Source of the DNA: CAZFLM01 sp964519955
GTDB lineage: Bacteria > Armatimonadota > Chthonomonadetes > Chthonomonadales > CAJBBX01
DNA length: 64,000 nt
NCBI GenBank assembly: GCA_964519955.1
Contig: CAZFLM010000015.1
Coordinates: 49,759-113,758 of the forward strand
Direction: 5' to 3'
A model generated the notes under the pieces. It worked only from the letters and a program-made list of their open reading frames with translations, did not search any database and was not told the DNA's origin. Of this stretch, positions 49,646 through 58,808 are shown one piece after another (the first letter of the stretch is position 1; every line of letters begins with the position of its first letter). Both the position numbers and the translations under genes were made by a program.

Positions 49646-52207
49646 CTACGGGGCAGTCACCTCGACGGGCTGTGCGTTCCATGCGGAGATGAGCAGCCTG
49701 CCGGCGCCGGCGACGGCGATGTGGCGGCTCTCGCCGGCAGGCAGGTAGGGCACGTAACCGCACGACGGCAGCGCGCCGCCCCTGTCTTCCACTGCGTCGA
49801 TCTGGACGCCGAACAGGCCTGCTTGGTTCGCGGTCAGGACGAGCCCGCCGGCCACCGTCTCGATGCCCAGCGCCCCTTGCGGCAAGTTGAGCAGGGGCTT
49901 CAGCGGGCTGGCGGTCTCTGTCGAGAAGCAGTATGTGTTGCTCGCCAGGACCGCCCCGCCCCGCGCCAGCGCTGCGATCTCCAGCGCGAACACCGATGCG
50001 CGATCGGGGAGCGTGGCCGTGACCGATCCGACCCGCGCCGAGCGGTTCGGCGCGGCGCCCGACGCCGGCAGCGCGCCTGCCGCGACGGCCTGGCCGGTCA
50101 CGACGTCGCGCAGCTCCCACGTGGCGCGCTCAGGCAGCTCAGCGCCGTGCGAGACGCTCAGCCACACCTCGGCCGTGAACGCCTCGCCGGGCTGCCAGGC
50201 CATCTTCTCGTATTGCGCGCTCACGAGGACCGGCGCGTACGCGTTGGCGAGCGCCCAGTAGACCGGTCGAGGCCGTCCGTAGTAGTCGAGCGCGTTCGTG
50301 CAGGACGTGTTCGGCCAGGCCTCGTTGAACTGCCACGGCATGCAGCCGCAGGTATGGTACTTGCGCCGCCGCGAGGCCTCGCACGCGTAGCGCAGCCCCT
50401 CGTACTGCATCCACTGCCCCGCGCGCACGTAGCTCTCGATGTCGCCGATCGGGCCGAACAGCGTCTCGATGCGGTCGCGGCACATCCACCACGCGCCGTG
50501 GTGCACCCAGACCGGATTCGTGTCATCCGGCGGCCACAGGTAGCGCTCCGATACGAAGCGCCGCAGCGCCTCCAGGTTCGCCGGGCCCTCTACTCCGAGT
50601 TCGCTGTGGAGCAGGGGATCGACCGCGTTGAAGAAGCGGTAGTGCTCCGGATCGCCCAGCCACTGCCAGTTGCCGTGTACGTCGTGCTGCCGGCCGATCG
50701 TCTCGTGCAGCGCCGCGAACTCCGGGCCGGACGGCGAGGTGGGCAGGAACGCGCGATCCGGGTCCAGCTCGGACACCACGTCGCGCAGCGCCGCGATCAC
50801 GGGGTGCGCGAAGTCGAGCGGGCGCATCGCGTCATAGGTCAGCTCGTTGCCGCCGCACCAGATGGCCAGGCTCGGGTGGTTGCGCCGCAGCGGCACGACC
50901 TGTCGCGCCTGCTCACGGGCATACGCCACGAAGGCGTCGTCGGAGGCCGGCTCGTTGTCGATGCCGGAGGACGACTGGAAGAACTCCTGCCAGACGAGGA
51001 TGCCCAGCTCGTCGCAGCGGTCGTAGAAGCGCGTGCGCTCCAGGAGGCCGCCCCCCCAGACGCGCAGCAGGTTGCAGTTCGCGTGCGCCGCGAGCCGCAG
51101 CGCGTGGTCGTATCGATCATCCAGCGTGCGGCCATAGAGCTGCGACAGCGGCGCCCAGTTCCATCCCTTGATGAACGTGCGCGCGCCGTTCACTTCCACG
51201 ACGTAGGGCAGGGCATCCGCCGGGGCGCCATCGTTCGGCACGAGCCGGAAGCGGCGGAACGCGCAGCGTGTGACGTTGGTGTCGAGCACCGCGCCATCCG
51301 CGTCGAGCAGGGCCGTGCGGAGCGTGTAGAGTGGCTGAGCCCCGCTGCCGTTCGGCCACCAGAGCTGCGGGCTCGACACGGGCAGCGCCGCCTCTGCCAC
51401 GACGCCGGCCTCTGCCGCGCTGACGGGCACGCTCGCAGTCGCGACGACGCTCCCCGCGGGATCGGTCAGCTCTGCCCGCAGCGCGCCGGACGCGAGACCG
51501 AACGACCGCACAGTCGCTGTCAGCTTGACGACGCCTTCCCCCCACTGGTGGTCCGCCGTGGCATCGCCCACAAGGGTCGGCCGCACCCACACATCGTCCA
51601 GCCGCGCGCGGTCGCTGATGACCAGGTCGACGTCGCCGGTGATTCCGAGGGGTACCAGGCGCGTGCACCAGTCCCAGCCGTAGGCGAAGCGTGGCTTCCA
51701 GCGGCGGATGCGGCTCGTCCAGCCGATCTGGCCCTGGATGTCCAGCTCGCCGGGCGCCTGCTCGACGATGACAACCAGCCGGTTCGTCTCGCCGGGGCGC
51801 AGTACTTCCGTCACGTCGTACTCGAAAGGCAGGTAGGCGCCGCAGTGGTGGCCAAGCTTCGTCCCGTTCAGGAAGACGTGGCACGTATCGTCGACCGCCT
51901 CGAAGCGGAGGTGGACGACGCGGCCGGCGGCTTCCGCGGGGGCGACGAAGTCGCGGTGGTACACCCAGTCGCGGTGGCTGGTCCACTCGCACGCGCGGCT
52001 GTTGAGGTCGATCGTCGGATCGGGGAGGAGGCCGGCATCGAGGAGGTCGCTCTGCACGTCGCCGGGCACCAGCGCCGGCGTCCAGGCGCCTACCGCGGGC
52101 CGGATGTGGTCGAGGTCGACGGCCGCCGACCCGATCTGCCGCCAGACCCACTCATTCGGGGGCAGCGACAGAATGCGCCAATCGGCGCCGTTCAGCGAGA
52201 TGCGCAT
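49646..52207 (-). CDS. GH2 beta-mannosidase
   Basis: 853 residues, the usual length for GH2 beta-mannosidases that release mannose from mannan oligosaccharides. ATG 52207 has AAGGAG upstream. Jelly-roll N-terminal domain (YHRDFVAPAEAAGRVVHLRF), immunoglobulin-like domains, then the barrel with acid/base WCGGNELTYD (near residue 440) and nucleophile LHSELGVEG (near 540). GWNWAPLSQLYGR and NLLRVWGGGLLE are typical. No signal peptide, so cytoplasmic. Confidence 0.9.
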   Translation of the reverse strand: MRISLNGADWRILSLPPNEWVWRQIGSAAVDLDHIRPAVGAWTPALVPGDVQSDLLDAGLLPDPTIDLNSRACEWTSHRDWVYHRDFVAPAEAAGRVVHLRFEAVDDTCHVFLNGTKLGHHCGAYLPFEYDVTEVLRPGETNRLVVIVEQAPGELDIQGQIGWTSRIRRWKPRFAYGWDWCTRLVPLGITGDVDLVISDRARLDDVWVRPTLVGDATADHQWGEGVVKLTATVRSFGLASGALRAELTDPAGSVVATASVPVSAAEAGVVAEAALPVSSPQLWWPNGSGAQPLYTLRTALLDADGAVLDTNVTRCAFRRFRLVPNDGAPADALPYVVEVNGARTFIKGWNWAPLSQLYGRTLDDRYDHALRLAAHANCNLLRVWGGGLLERTRFYDRCDELGILVWQEFFQSSSGIDNEPASDDAFVAYAREQARQVVPLRRNHPSLAIWCGGNELTYDAMRPLDFAHPVIAALRDVVSELDPDRAFLPTSPSGPEFAALHETIGRQHDVHGNWQWLGDPEHYRFFNAVDPLLHSELGVEGPANLEALRRFVSERYLWPPDDTNPVWVHHGAWWMCRDRIETLFGPIGDIESYVRAGQWMQYEGLRYACEASRRRKYHTCGCMPWQFNEAWPNTSCTNALDYYGRPRPVYWALANAYAPVLVSAQYEKMAWQPGEAFTAEVWLSVSHGAELPERATWELRDVVTGQAVAAGALPASGAAPNRSARVGSVTATLPDRASVFALEIAALARGGAVLASNTYCFSTETASPLKPLLNLPQGALGIETVAGGLVLTANQAGLFGVQIDAVEDRGGALPSCGYVPYLPAGESRHIAVAGAGRLLISAWNAQPVEVTAP

Positions 52208-52232
52208 GGGAGCGTCTCCTTGGCGGGTCCAG

Positions 52233-52247
52233 ATTGTAGAGAGTATA
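52233..52247 (-). promoter_or_regulatory. possible -10 elements of the beta-mannosidase promoter
   Basis: On the minus strand TATACT (52247-52242) and TACAAT (52238-52233) lie 26-40 bases before the ATG at 52207. No good -35 is visible, so this is only suggestive. Confidence 0.3.
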
Positions 52248-52251
52248 GCCG

Positions 52252-53178
52252 CTAACTGCCCGTTTGGCGGAGACGCGCCGAGTTGCCGCGGTACGACGAT
52301 ATGCGCCACTGGCGGCCGTCGCTGCTGGCCGTGATGGCGCCGCCGGTGTCGGTGCGGAAGACGGCAATGCCTCTCTTCGCCAGGCGCTCGATCACGGCGG
52401 GCGACGGGTGGCCGTGCATGTTGTGCTTCCCAACGGAGATCACGGCGGTCCGCGGCGCGACGGCATCGAGGAAGTGGTCGCAGGACGAACCGGGGCTGCC
52501 GTGGTGCCCGACCTTCAGGATGTCCGCGCGCACCGCCTCGCCGCGCGCCAGCATCGCCTGTTCGGCCTCCTCGTTGGCGTCGCCGGTCAGCAGCAGCCGC
52601 GTCGCGCCGGCCCGCACCAGCAGGACCACGCTGCCTGCGTTGCTCGCGTGCTCGCTGGGCGGCTGAGGGCCGGGTGGCGGGGACAGCACGTCGATGCTGA
52701 TATCGCGCTCGACCGCAATAGTCTGCCCCGCCCGGACCTCGACCGTGCTCACGTGCCGCTCGCGCGCGACGGCGAGTGCCTCGTTGTACGTGGCTGCGTC
52801 CGATGGCAGGCCCGAGACCAGCAGCCGGCCGACCCGCAGCTTGCGCAGGAGAGTCGGCGCGCCGCCCACGTGGTCGTCGTCCGGGTGGGTCAGCACGAGC
52901 GCGTCCACGCTGCCGATTCCCTGGGATCTCAGATAGGGGATCAGCACGGAGCGCGCCGCATCGCTGCTGCCCGTCCGGCGGCCGGCGTCGATGACCACCG
53001 TGTGCCCGCCCCGCGTGCGGAGTACGGCGCAATCGGCCTGGCCCACGTCGAGGAAGGCCGCCGTGAGGAGCGGCGGCTCGGGCCGCAGGGCGACGGACCA
53101 GGCGAGCGCCGCGCAGGCCGCCACCACCAGGAGCGCCAGGCGGGGGATGAGCCGCGGGCGCTGTTCTGGCGTCACCAT
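52252..53178 (-). CDS. ComEC C-terminal-type metallo-beta-lactamase protein (split comEC)
   Basis: 308 residues from ATG 53178. One N-terminal membrane segment (PRLALLVVAACAALAWSVAL) then a metallo-beta-lactamase domain that matches the C-terminal part of ComEC: FLDVGQADCAVLRTRGGHTVVIDAG, metal site LTHPDDDHVGG, TGDANEEAEQAML and DILKVGHHGSPGSS, and ISVGKHNMHGHPSP. In most bacteria this nuclease-like domain is fused to the channel. Here it is a separate gene that overlaps the end of the channel gene by seven bases. Confidence 0.85.
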   Translation of the reverse strand: MVTPEQRPRLIPRLALLVVAACAALAWSVALRPEPPLLTAAFLDVGQADCAVLRTRGGHTVVIDAGRRTGSSDAARSVLIPYLRSQGIGSVDALVLTHPDDDHVGGAPTLLRKLRVGRLLVSGLPSDAATYNEALAVARERHVSTVEVRAGQTIAVERDISIDVLSPPPGPQPPSEHASNAGSVVLLVRAGATRLLLTGDANEEAEQAMLARGEAVRADILKVGHHGSPGSSCDHFLDAVAPRTAVISVGKHNMHGHPSPAVIERLAKRGIAVFRTDTGGAITASSDGRQWRISSYRGNSARLRQTGS

Positions 53179-54758
53179 GTCTCCCACCGCCGCGGGCCGC
53201 CCGCGAGCCTGGCCCTCGCGCGGAGCAGTAGCCACCAGAACACGGCCCCGTAGGCGGCCACGAGCGGCCAGCCCGGCGCCGGTGTGGGGAGCGACGCCCA
53301 CGGCAGCTCGGCGCACACACGCGCGATGCCGAGCACCAGCGTTGCCCCGAGGCCGGCGAGCGGGGCGACAAGGAGCGCGATCGGGCGGAACGTGAGGCTG
53401 AGCGCGCCGGTGAGCAGTCCGACGATGGTCAGTCCGCAGATGAGGGGTGCGATCAGCAGGTTGGCCGCGATGCCGGTCAGCGCCACCTGGCCGAAGAGCT
53501 GCGCCATGAGGGGCAGCGCCGCCAACTGGGCGAGCAGCGTGGTTGAGGCCCAGGTGCAGCCGATGGCGGCCCCCTTCTGCGCCAGGGCGGGCAGCCGGCG
53601 CCGTCGAACCCACTCCGACGCGCCTGCCGCCGCCGCGCTCAGAACCGGCGACCCCGCCACGATGGCTGCCACGATGGCGTAGGACAACTGGAAGCCCGCA
53701 TCGTGGATCGCCGCCGGGTCCGCGACGAGCAGGCCGATCGCGGATGCGGCCACGATGTTCGCCGCGTCGGCGTCGCGGTCCAGCAGCTCGCCGATCAGGA
53801 ACAGCGCGGCCATCACCCCGGCTCGCACGACGGACGGCTTGCCGCCGGCGACGAGAACGTACGCGGCGACCATGGCCAGTGCCAGGATGGCGGACGCCCG
53901 CCGCGAGAGGCCGAGGCGACGGCCGAGCGGGAGGCAGCAGAGGGCGACCACCGCGACGTTGAACCCGCTCGCCGCGAGGATGTGGGCCGTGCCCGTCGCG
54001 ATGAAGTCGTCCTTGAGAGCGTCCGGCAGCGAGGCCGATGCGCCCAGCACAATGCTGGCAACGAGTTCGGCGCGCGGCGAGGGCAGCACCCGCTGCAAGC
54101 CGACGACGAAGGCCTCGCGCGCCCGGGCGGCCAGGCGCGGGAGCCAGTCGGGGCCCGACGGCGGATCGGCCAGGATCGTCCAGTCCGCCGCCGACCTTGT
54201 CAGGAGGAGGCGCCCGACGCCGTATCGCGCCGCGAACCCGGCCATGTCGAACCCGCCCGGGTTCGTGGGGGCCTCGGGCTCGTCGAGGCGGCCGTGAACG
54301 GACAGGGCATCCCCGTACTCAGGCGGCCGGCCCCCCGCAGACGCGCGCAGATAGGCGAACACGCGTCCCGAGGCGGCCATCGGCCGGCCGTCGGGCGGCG
54401 TCACCGAGAGCACCCGGACCTGGCACATGGAGGACGATGGATGGGGGTAGACGTCGCCGCACACGACGCCGGTGATCGTCACGTAGGAGTTTCGAGGTTG
54501 GCGGCGGATGTCGTCGAGCCCGGGCGCGGCGCTCGCGTACGCCCAGGCGGCCGCCGCGGCGCCGATTGCTGCCAGGAGAGCGCACCGGGCGGCCAGCGGC
54601 CTTCCGCTCGCGACCCAGGCTAGCCCGAGCCCGCACGCGCCGGCCGCGAGCGCCGCCGGCAGCCAGGCGTCGGCGCCGCACAGCACCCCGCCGGCCACGG
54701 CGAGCGCGACCGGCACGAGGGGACGAGGACGCGACGCCTGGGCCGGGCGCGCGGGCAT
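53172..54758 (-). CDS. comEC: ComEC-type DNA uptake channel (N-terminal part)
   Basis: 528 residues. ComEC carries single-stranded DNA across the membrane during natural transformation. Present are an N-terminal membrane pair, a DUF4131 domain (about 75-190, SYVTITGVVCGDVYPHP) and the Competence domain (about 220-500: ASIVLGASASLPDALKDDFIATG; THILAASGFNVAVVA; GFQLSYAIVAAIV). The metallo-beta-lactamase region is absent from this frame but encoded by the next gene. The ATG at 54758 lies two bases after the stop of serpin 1. Confidence 0.85.
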   Translation of the reverse strand: MPARPAQASRPRPLVPVALAVAGGVLCGADAWLPAALAAGACGLGLAWVASGRPLAARCALLAAIGAAAAAWAYASAAPGLDDIRRQPRNSYVTITGVVCGDVYPHPSSSMCQVRVLSVTPPDGRPMAASGRVFAYLRASAGGRPPEYGDALSVHGRLDEPEAPTNPGGFDMAGFAARYGVGRLLLTRSAADWTILADPPSGPDWLPRLAARAREAFVVGLQRVLPSPRAELVASIVLGASASLPDALKDDFIATGTAHILAASGFNVAVVALCCLPLGRRLGLSRRASAILALAMVAAYVLVAGGKPSVVRAGVMAALFLIGELLDRDADAANIVAASAIGLLVADPAAIHDAGFQLSYAIVAAIVAGSPVLSAAAAGASEWVRRRRLPALAQKGAAIGCTWASTTLLAQLAALPLMAQLFGQVALTGIAANLLIAPLICGLTIVGLLTGALSLTFRPIALLVAPLAGLGATLVLGIARVCAELPWASLPTPAPGWPLVAAYGAVFWWLLLRARARLAGGPRRWETW

Positions 54759-54760
54759 GC

Positions 54761-56041
54761 CTACTTCGGGTTCACGATCGATCCGATGAAGAGGATGACC
54801 CCGGTCTTGGTGTCCCGAAGGATGAGGACGAACGGGTGGTCCACCGTCATCGTGAACGGCTTGTCGACCGGCATGGCCGTGACGCCGACGATGACGCCGG
54901 TCGCCGCCGCGGCCACGGTGCCTTCCTCGTTCACCTCCAGAGCGGTCTTGTGGATCACATCCGTCAGGAGTGGCTTCCCGCCCAGCGTCTCGGCCGCGGC
55001 AGGCTTCACCATGCCGCCGAAGTCCGCCGCGGGCGTGAACGCCACCGACATCCCGAGCGCCTGCAGCGTGCTCTTCAGCGAGGTTGAGTAGTCCGTCTTG
55101 AAGCGCGGCAGGACGATGGTGCCTCGCCGCGCGGCCATCTCGTCGAGCAGCGCCTTCAGGGTATCGGGCTTCAGCCCGGCGACGAACTCGCCGAACTTGG
55201 CGTTGGCCCTCGGCAGCAGGATCGTCGCCGCCATGCGTTTGGCGCCGTAGGGGAGCGTGATGGCCTGCAGCGCGTCGGTCTCCAGGTAGGCGAACTTGCC
55301 CGTCTCCCGCATCATGGGCAGCGTGACGGCCTGGCCTGCAATCGGCGTGAACGGGCCGTCCTGCGTCTCATCCTTGTTGAACGGCAGCGACCAGGTGCCC
55401 TTGAAGTAGAGCGCGTTGACCAGCACGAGCAGCGCGTCGCGGATCGCGCCGTGGTCAACCAGTTGGTCGATCTTGCCCTTCGTCTTCTCCTTGACCCACC
55501 CGTTGATCGCGTCGGCCGACGCTTTCTGACGGAAGTCGACCGAGCGCACGTCGGCCCCGTAGGCGGCTGTGTTGCGCTTCACGAAGCCTTCGTCGAACTC
55601 CACGCCCTGGCGGCCCCAGAGGGAGTTGGCGATGTCCAGCTCCACCTTCGGATCGACGCCCTTCAGCAGCGCCAGCAGGTCCGCGTTGGCCTTGTTCGCC
55701 TCGTCCAGCGTCATCTTCTCGAGGCCGAGCGCCTTCGCCATCGCCGTCTTGGTCTCGCCGCCCGCGCCGTTGTACGTCATTGCCAGCGCCAGCTCGATGC
55801 TCGCGGGCGACACGAACACGTTCTTGGCAGCGTCGTGCTTCGCCAGCTCCTTGTACAGCTTCAGGCCGAAGCCATTCACCGCGGTGGCCATGTCGGCGCC
55901 GACGACCGGCTCCGCGGCGCGGGCCTCCTCCTCGGAGGGCGCTTCAGTGCCGGACGAACTCCCGCAGCCCGCGCACCAGGGCCCGGCAAGCAGCCCCAGC
56001 ACGAGCGCAGAAGCCAGAAGCGACAGATGCGGCGAGGCCAT
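54761..56041 (-). CDS. serpin 1 (secreted lipoprotein-like serine protease inhibitor)
   Basis: 426 residues from ATG 56041; the upstream ATG at 56047 is too near the AAGGAGG. An N-terminal signal with a Cys (LLAGPWCAGCGSSS) suggests a lipoprotein. The serpin fold is complete: NVFVSPASIELALAMTYNGA, VLVNALYFKGTWSLPF, MMRETGKFAY, hinge NEEGTVAAAATG, DHPFVLILRDTKTGVILFIG. Counting 17 from the first hinge Glu puts P1 at Thr (VGVT/A). The loop is short. It has its own promoter at 56084-56112 and its stop lies two bases before comEC. Confidence 0.93.
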   Translation of the reverse strand: MASPHLSLLASALVLGLLAGPWCAGCGSSSGTEAPSEEEARAAEPVVGADMATAVNGFGLKLYKELAKHDAAKNVFVSPASIELALAMTYNGAGGETKTAMAKALGLEKMTLDEANKANADLLALLKGVDPKVELDIANSLWGRQGVEFDEGFVKRNTAAYGADVRSVDFRQKASADAINGWVKEKTKGKIDQLVDHGAIRDALLVLVNALYFKGTWSLPFNKDETQDGPFTPIAGQAVTLPMMRETGKFAYLETDALQAITLPYGAKRMAATILLPRANAKFGEFVAGLKPDTLKALLDEMAARRGTIVLPRFKTDYSTSLKSTLQALGMSVAFTPAADFGGMVKPAAAETLGGKPLLTDVIHKTALEVNEEGTVAAAATGVIVGVTAMPVDKPFTMTVDHPFVLILRDTKTGVILFIGSIVNPK

Positions 56042-56083
56042 GGCCATCCTCCTTGACGCGGCGTCGGGGCGCCACCAACCTGC

Positions 56084-56112
56084 ATTGTACAGCAAAGACC
56101 GTCCTGTGTCAC
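56084..56112 (-). promoter_or_regulatory. sigma70-type promoter for serpin 1
   Basis: On the minus strand: GTGACA (56112-56107), 17-base spacer, TACAAT (56089-56084). The -35 overlaps the stop of serpin 2. Confidence 0.65.
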
Positions 56113-57350
56113 TCCGGCTGCACGATGGACCCCACAAAGAGCAGTACCCCGGTCTTCGTGTCCTCGATGAGCATGACGAACGGGTGGTCGACCACCATCG
56201 TGAACCCGCCGACCGCGGCACCTTTGCCCTTCATGACCACCTCCGTGGCAGCGGCGGCCACCGTGCCCTCCTCATCGACCTCCAGGGTGGTCTTGTGCTT
56301 CGCGGCTCCGATGAAGATGCCGGCGCCTCCGCCGGTCAGCATCCCGCTGAAGTCGGCCCTGCCGTCGAACGCACGCGGCATGCCGAGCGCCACAAGGCTG
56401 TCACGCAGCGAGGTGCCGTACTCGATCTTGAACTTGGGCAGGACGATGGCGCCCTCCTGCTGAGTCATCCGATCGGTGAGGGACCGCAGCTTGGCGGCGT
56501 CGAGCCCACCGACGAACTCACCGAACGAGGCGTCGCGCCTCGGCAGCACGATCGTCGCGGCGAAGCGCTTGTCCCCGTACGGCAGGCGTATCGCCTCCGC
56601 TTCGTCGCTCCGTGCGTAGGCGAACTGGCCGCGTTGGCTCATCATCGGTACCGGGATGGCGCTCCCGTCAAGCTTCGTGAAGTCGCCCGGCTGCGTGTTG
56701 GCGGCGTCGAACTTGGCCGTCCAGTCGCCCTTGAAGTACAGCGCGTTCATGATGACTAGCTGCGCGTTCACCATGTCCGACGGCTCGGCGATCTGGGTGA
56801 TCCTGCCGTGCGTCTTCTCGCTGACCCATGCGTTGATCCTGTCGACGGACTTCGCGGCCGCCGGGGCGATGGCTTGGGCGCTTGCGCCGAATGCACGGGA
56901 ACTCTTGCTCACGTAGCCCTGGTCGATCGGGGCGCCCTTGGCAGGCCACAACGAGTTGGCCAGGCAGAACTCGACGTTCGGGCTCGAACTGCACAGCAGC
57001 GCAGCGAGATCGGCGTTCGCCTGGTTCACCTGGTCGCCCGTCATGCCATCGTAGCCGAAGACCTTGGCGATCTCTGTCTGGGTGGCGCCGCGCGCGCCGC
57101 CGTAGGTGATGGCGAAGGCGACCTCCACGCTGGCCGGCGAGATGAACACGTTCTCATCCGGCTTGCGTTTGGCGAGGTCACGGTAAATGCGGAAGCCGAA
57201 GTCGTTGACTGCCGAGGTGAGGCGCTCGTCGACATGGACCGGCGGCGCCGCTCCTGCCTGTCCGGCGCCTCCTCGCCCTCGTCCCCAGACCACTCCCACG
57301 ACCACAACGAGCAGCACCGCCAGTGCAGCATAGACGTAACGCCCGGCCAT
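56109..57350 (-). CDS. serpin 2 (membrane-anchored or secreted)
   Basis: 413 residues. The N-terminus is one hydrophobic segment (VYAALAVLLVVVVGVVWG) with no lipobox, so a membrane anchor or uncleaved signal is likely. Serpin features: NVFISPASVEVAFAITYGGA, VIMNALYFKGDWTAKF, hinge DEEGTVAAAATE, DHPFVMLIEDTKTGVLLFVG. The predicted P1 is Lys (MKGK/G), pointing to a trypsin-like target protease. Two ribosome-binding-like motifs (GAGGAGG, AGGAGG) precede the ATG at 57350. It lies 67 bases from each neighbouring serpin. Confidence 0.93.
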   Translation of the reverse strand: MAGRYVYAALAVLLVVVVGVVWGRGRGGAGQAGAAPPVHVDERLTSAVNDFGFRIYRDLAKRKPDENVFISPASVEVAFAITYGGARGATQTEIAKVFGYDGMTGDQVNQANADLAALLCSSSPNVEFCLANSLWPAKGAPIDQGYVSKSSRAFGASAQAIAPAAAKSVDRINAWVSEKTHGRITQIAEPSDMVNAQLVIMNALYFKGDWTAKFDAANTQPGDFTKLDGSAIPVPMMSQRGQFAYARSDEAEAIRLPYGDKRFAATIVLPRRDASFGEFVGGLDAAKLRSLTDRMTQQEGAIVLPKFKIEYGTSLRDSLVALGMPRAFDGRADFSGMLTGGGAGIFIGAAKHKTTLEVDEEGTVAAAATEVVMKGKGAAVGGFTMVVDHPFVMLIEDTKTGVLLFVGSIVQPE

Positions 57351-57417
57351 CCTGGACCTCCTGACCTCCTCAGACGATCGGCCGTCGCGGGCCGTGCAGC
57401 GATGGATGAGCCCAGCC

Positions 57418-58659
57418 CTAGGCCTCCGGCTTCACGATCGACCCGAGGAACAGGATCGCGCCGCTCTGCGTGTCGTGCAGCAGGAGCACGAAGGGCCGGT
57501 TCACGACCATCGAGAAGCCCGGTTGGGGCCTCCCCATGCCCACCATGACGACGGCCGTTGCCGCCGCGGCCTCGGTGCCCTCCTCGTTGACATCGAGCGC
57601 GGTCTTGTGGATCACGTCGGAGATGAGCAGGGGGCCGTCGCCCTTCTGCATGCCCTTGAAGTCCGCGGCCGGGGTGAACGCAACCGGCATCCCGAGAGCC
57701 GCGAGCGCATCCTTCAGCGATGTGCGGTAGTTCGCCTTGAACCGCGGCAGCACGATCGAACCGCGCTGCTTGGTGGCCTTCCCGATCAGCGCGTCCACTC
57801 CGCGCGCCGTCAGCGACTGCACGAAGCCCGGCAGCGGGCGGCCCTCCTTCGGGAGCAGCACGTACGCGGCCAGGCGCTGGGAGCCGTAGGGGAGGCAGAC
57901 GAGCTGCGCGTCGTCGGTTTCGCTGTAGGCGAACTCGCCCGTCTGTCGCATCATGGGCAGCGTGAGCACACTCCCATCCGCCGCTGTGAAGGGGCCGTCA
58001 TGGGTGGCTGCCTTGTCGAACTTGCGGCTCCACTCCCCCTTGAAGTAGAGGGCGTTCACCAGGACCGCTACGGCGTCGGCGATATCGGGTGGCCCCACCA
58101 ACTCCGGGATCATCTTGTTGGTCTTGCTGCTCACCCACGAGTTGATCTCGCCGGCCGCCCCCTTCGCCTTGAAGTCGATCGACCGCATCTCGGCGCCGTA
58201 GGCCGACTTGGTCCGACGCACGAAGGCATCGTCGAACTCGAAGCCGCGCCCGCCCCAGATCGAGTTGGCGGTGCAGAACTGCACCTTGGGGTCCGCGCCT
58301 TGCAGCACGCCGAAGAGGGTGGCGTTCGCCTGGTTCAGTTCCTCCAGCGTCAACCCAGCGACGCCGAGCGTCTTTGCCATCTGCTCCTTCGTCGACCCAC
58401 CCGCGCCGTTGTAGGTCATGGCGAGCGCCAGCTCGATGCTTGCGGGCGAGACGAACACGTTCTTGTCGGCATCTCGCGTGGCCATGCTCCGGTACAGGCG
58501 GAAGCCGAAGTCGTTCAGGGATGCCACGAAGCGCGCGTCGGTCTGTGTAGATGCCTGTGGCGAGGCCGGCGCCGAACCGGAGACGGTGGAGCAGGCGCCG
58601 AGCACCAGGGGCACGGCGACAGAGATGAGGGCGAGTAGGGGTAGTCCTTGGGCGGTCAT
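57418..58659 (-). CDS. serpin 3 (lipoprotein)
   Basis: 413 residues from ATG 58659 (AAGGAGG upstream). A clear lipobox (VPLVLGACS) follows a signal sequence. Serpin fold: NVFVSPASIELALAMTYNGA (identical to serpin 1 over this stretch), VLVNALYFKGEWSRKF, hinge NEEGTEAAAATA, a textbook inhibitory hinge, and NRPFVLLLHDTQSGAILFLG. The predicted P1 is Met (VGM/G), with Arg two residues on, so the target may be a chymotrypsin/elastase/subtilisin-like protease. The 149 bases upstream have no clear promoter. Confidence 0.93.
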   Translation of the reverse strand: MTAQGLPLLALISVAVPLVLGACSTVSGSAPASPQASTQTDARFVASLNDFGFRLYRSMATRDADKNVFVSPASIELALAMTYNGAGGSTKEQMAKTLGVAGLTLEELNQANATLFGVLQGADPKVQFCTANSIWGGRGFEFDDAFVRRTKSAYGAEMRSIDFKAKGAAGEINSWVSSKTNKMIPELVGPPDIADAVAVLVNALYFKGEWSRKFDKAATHDGPFTAADGSVLTLPMMRQTGEFAYSETDDAQLVCLPYGSQRLAAYVLLPKEGRPLPGFVQSLTARGVDALIGKATKQRGSIVLPRFKANYRTSLKDALAALGMPVAFTPAADFKGMQKGDGPLLISDVIHKTALDVNEEGTEAAAATAVVMVGMGRPQPGFSMVVNRPFVLLLHDTQSGAILFLGSIVKPEA

Positions 58660-58808
58660 CGTGTCCTCCTTCGGTGAGAGGCAGCGCACGGCGCAGATGC
58701 GCCACGGGTTCCTGGGGCACGCAGGCCTCGATGGCCTCGTTCCGCCCGTTAGTGCCCGCTTGCCGTCGGAGGGTTCACGCAGGTGTGAGGGGTCAGGCGC
58801 CTCTGGAG

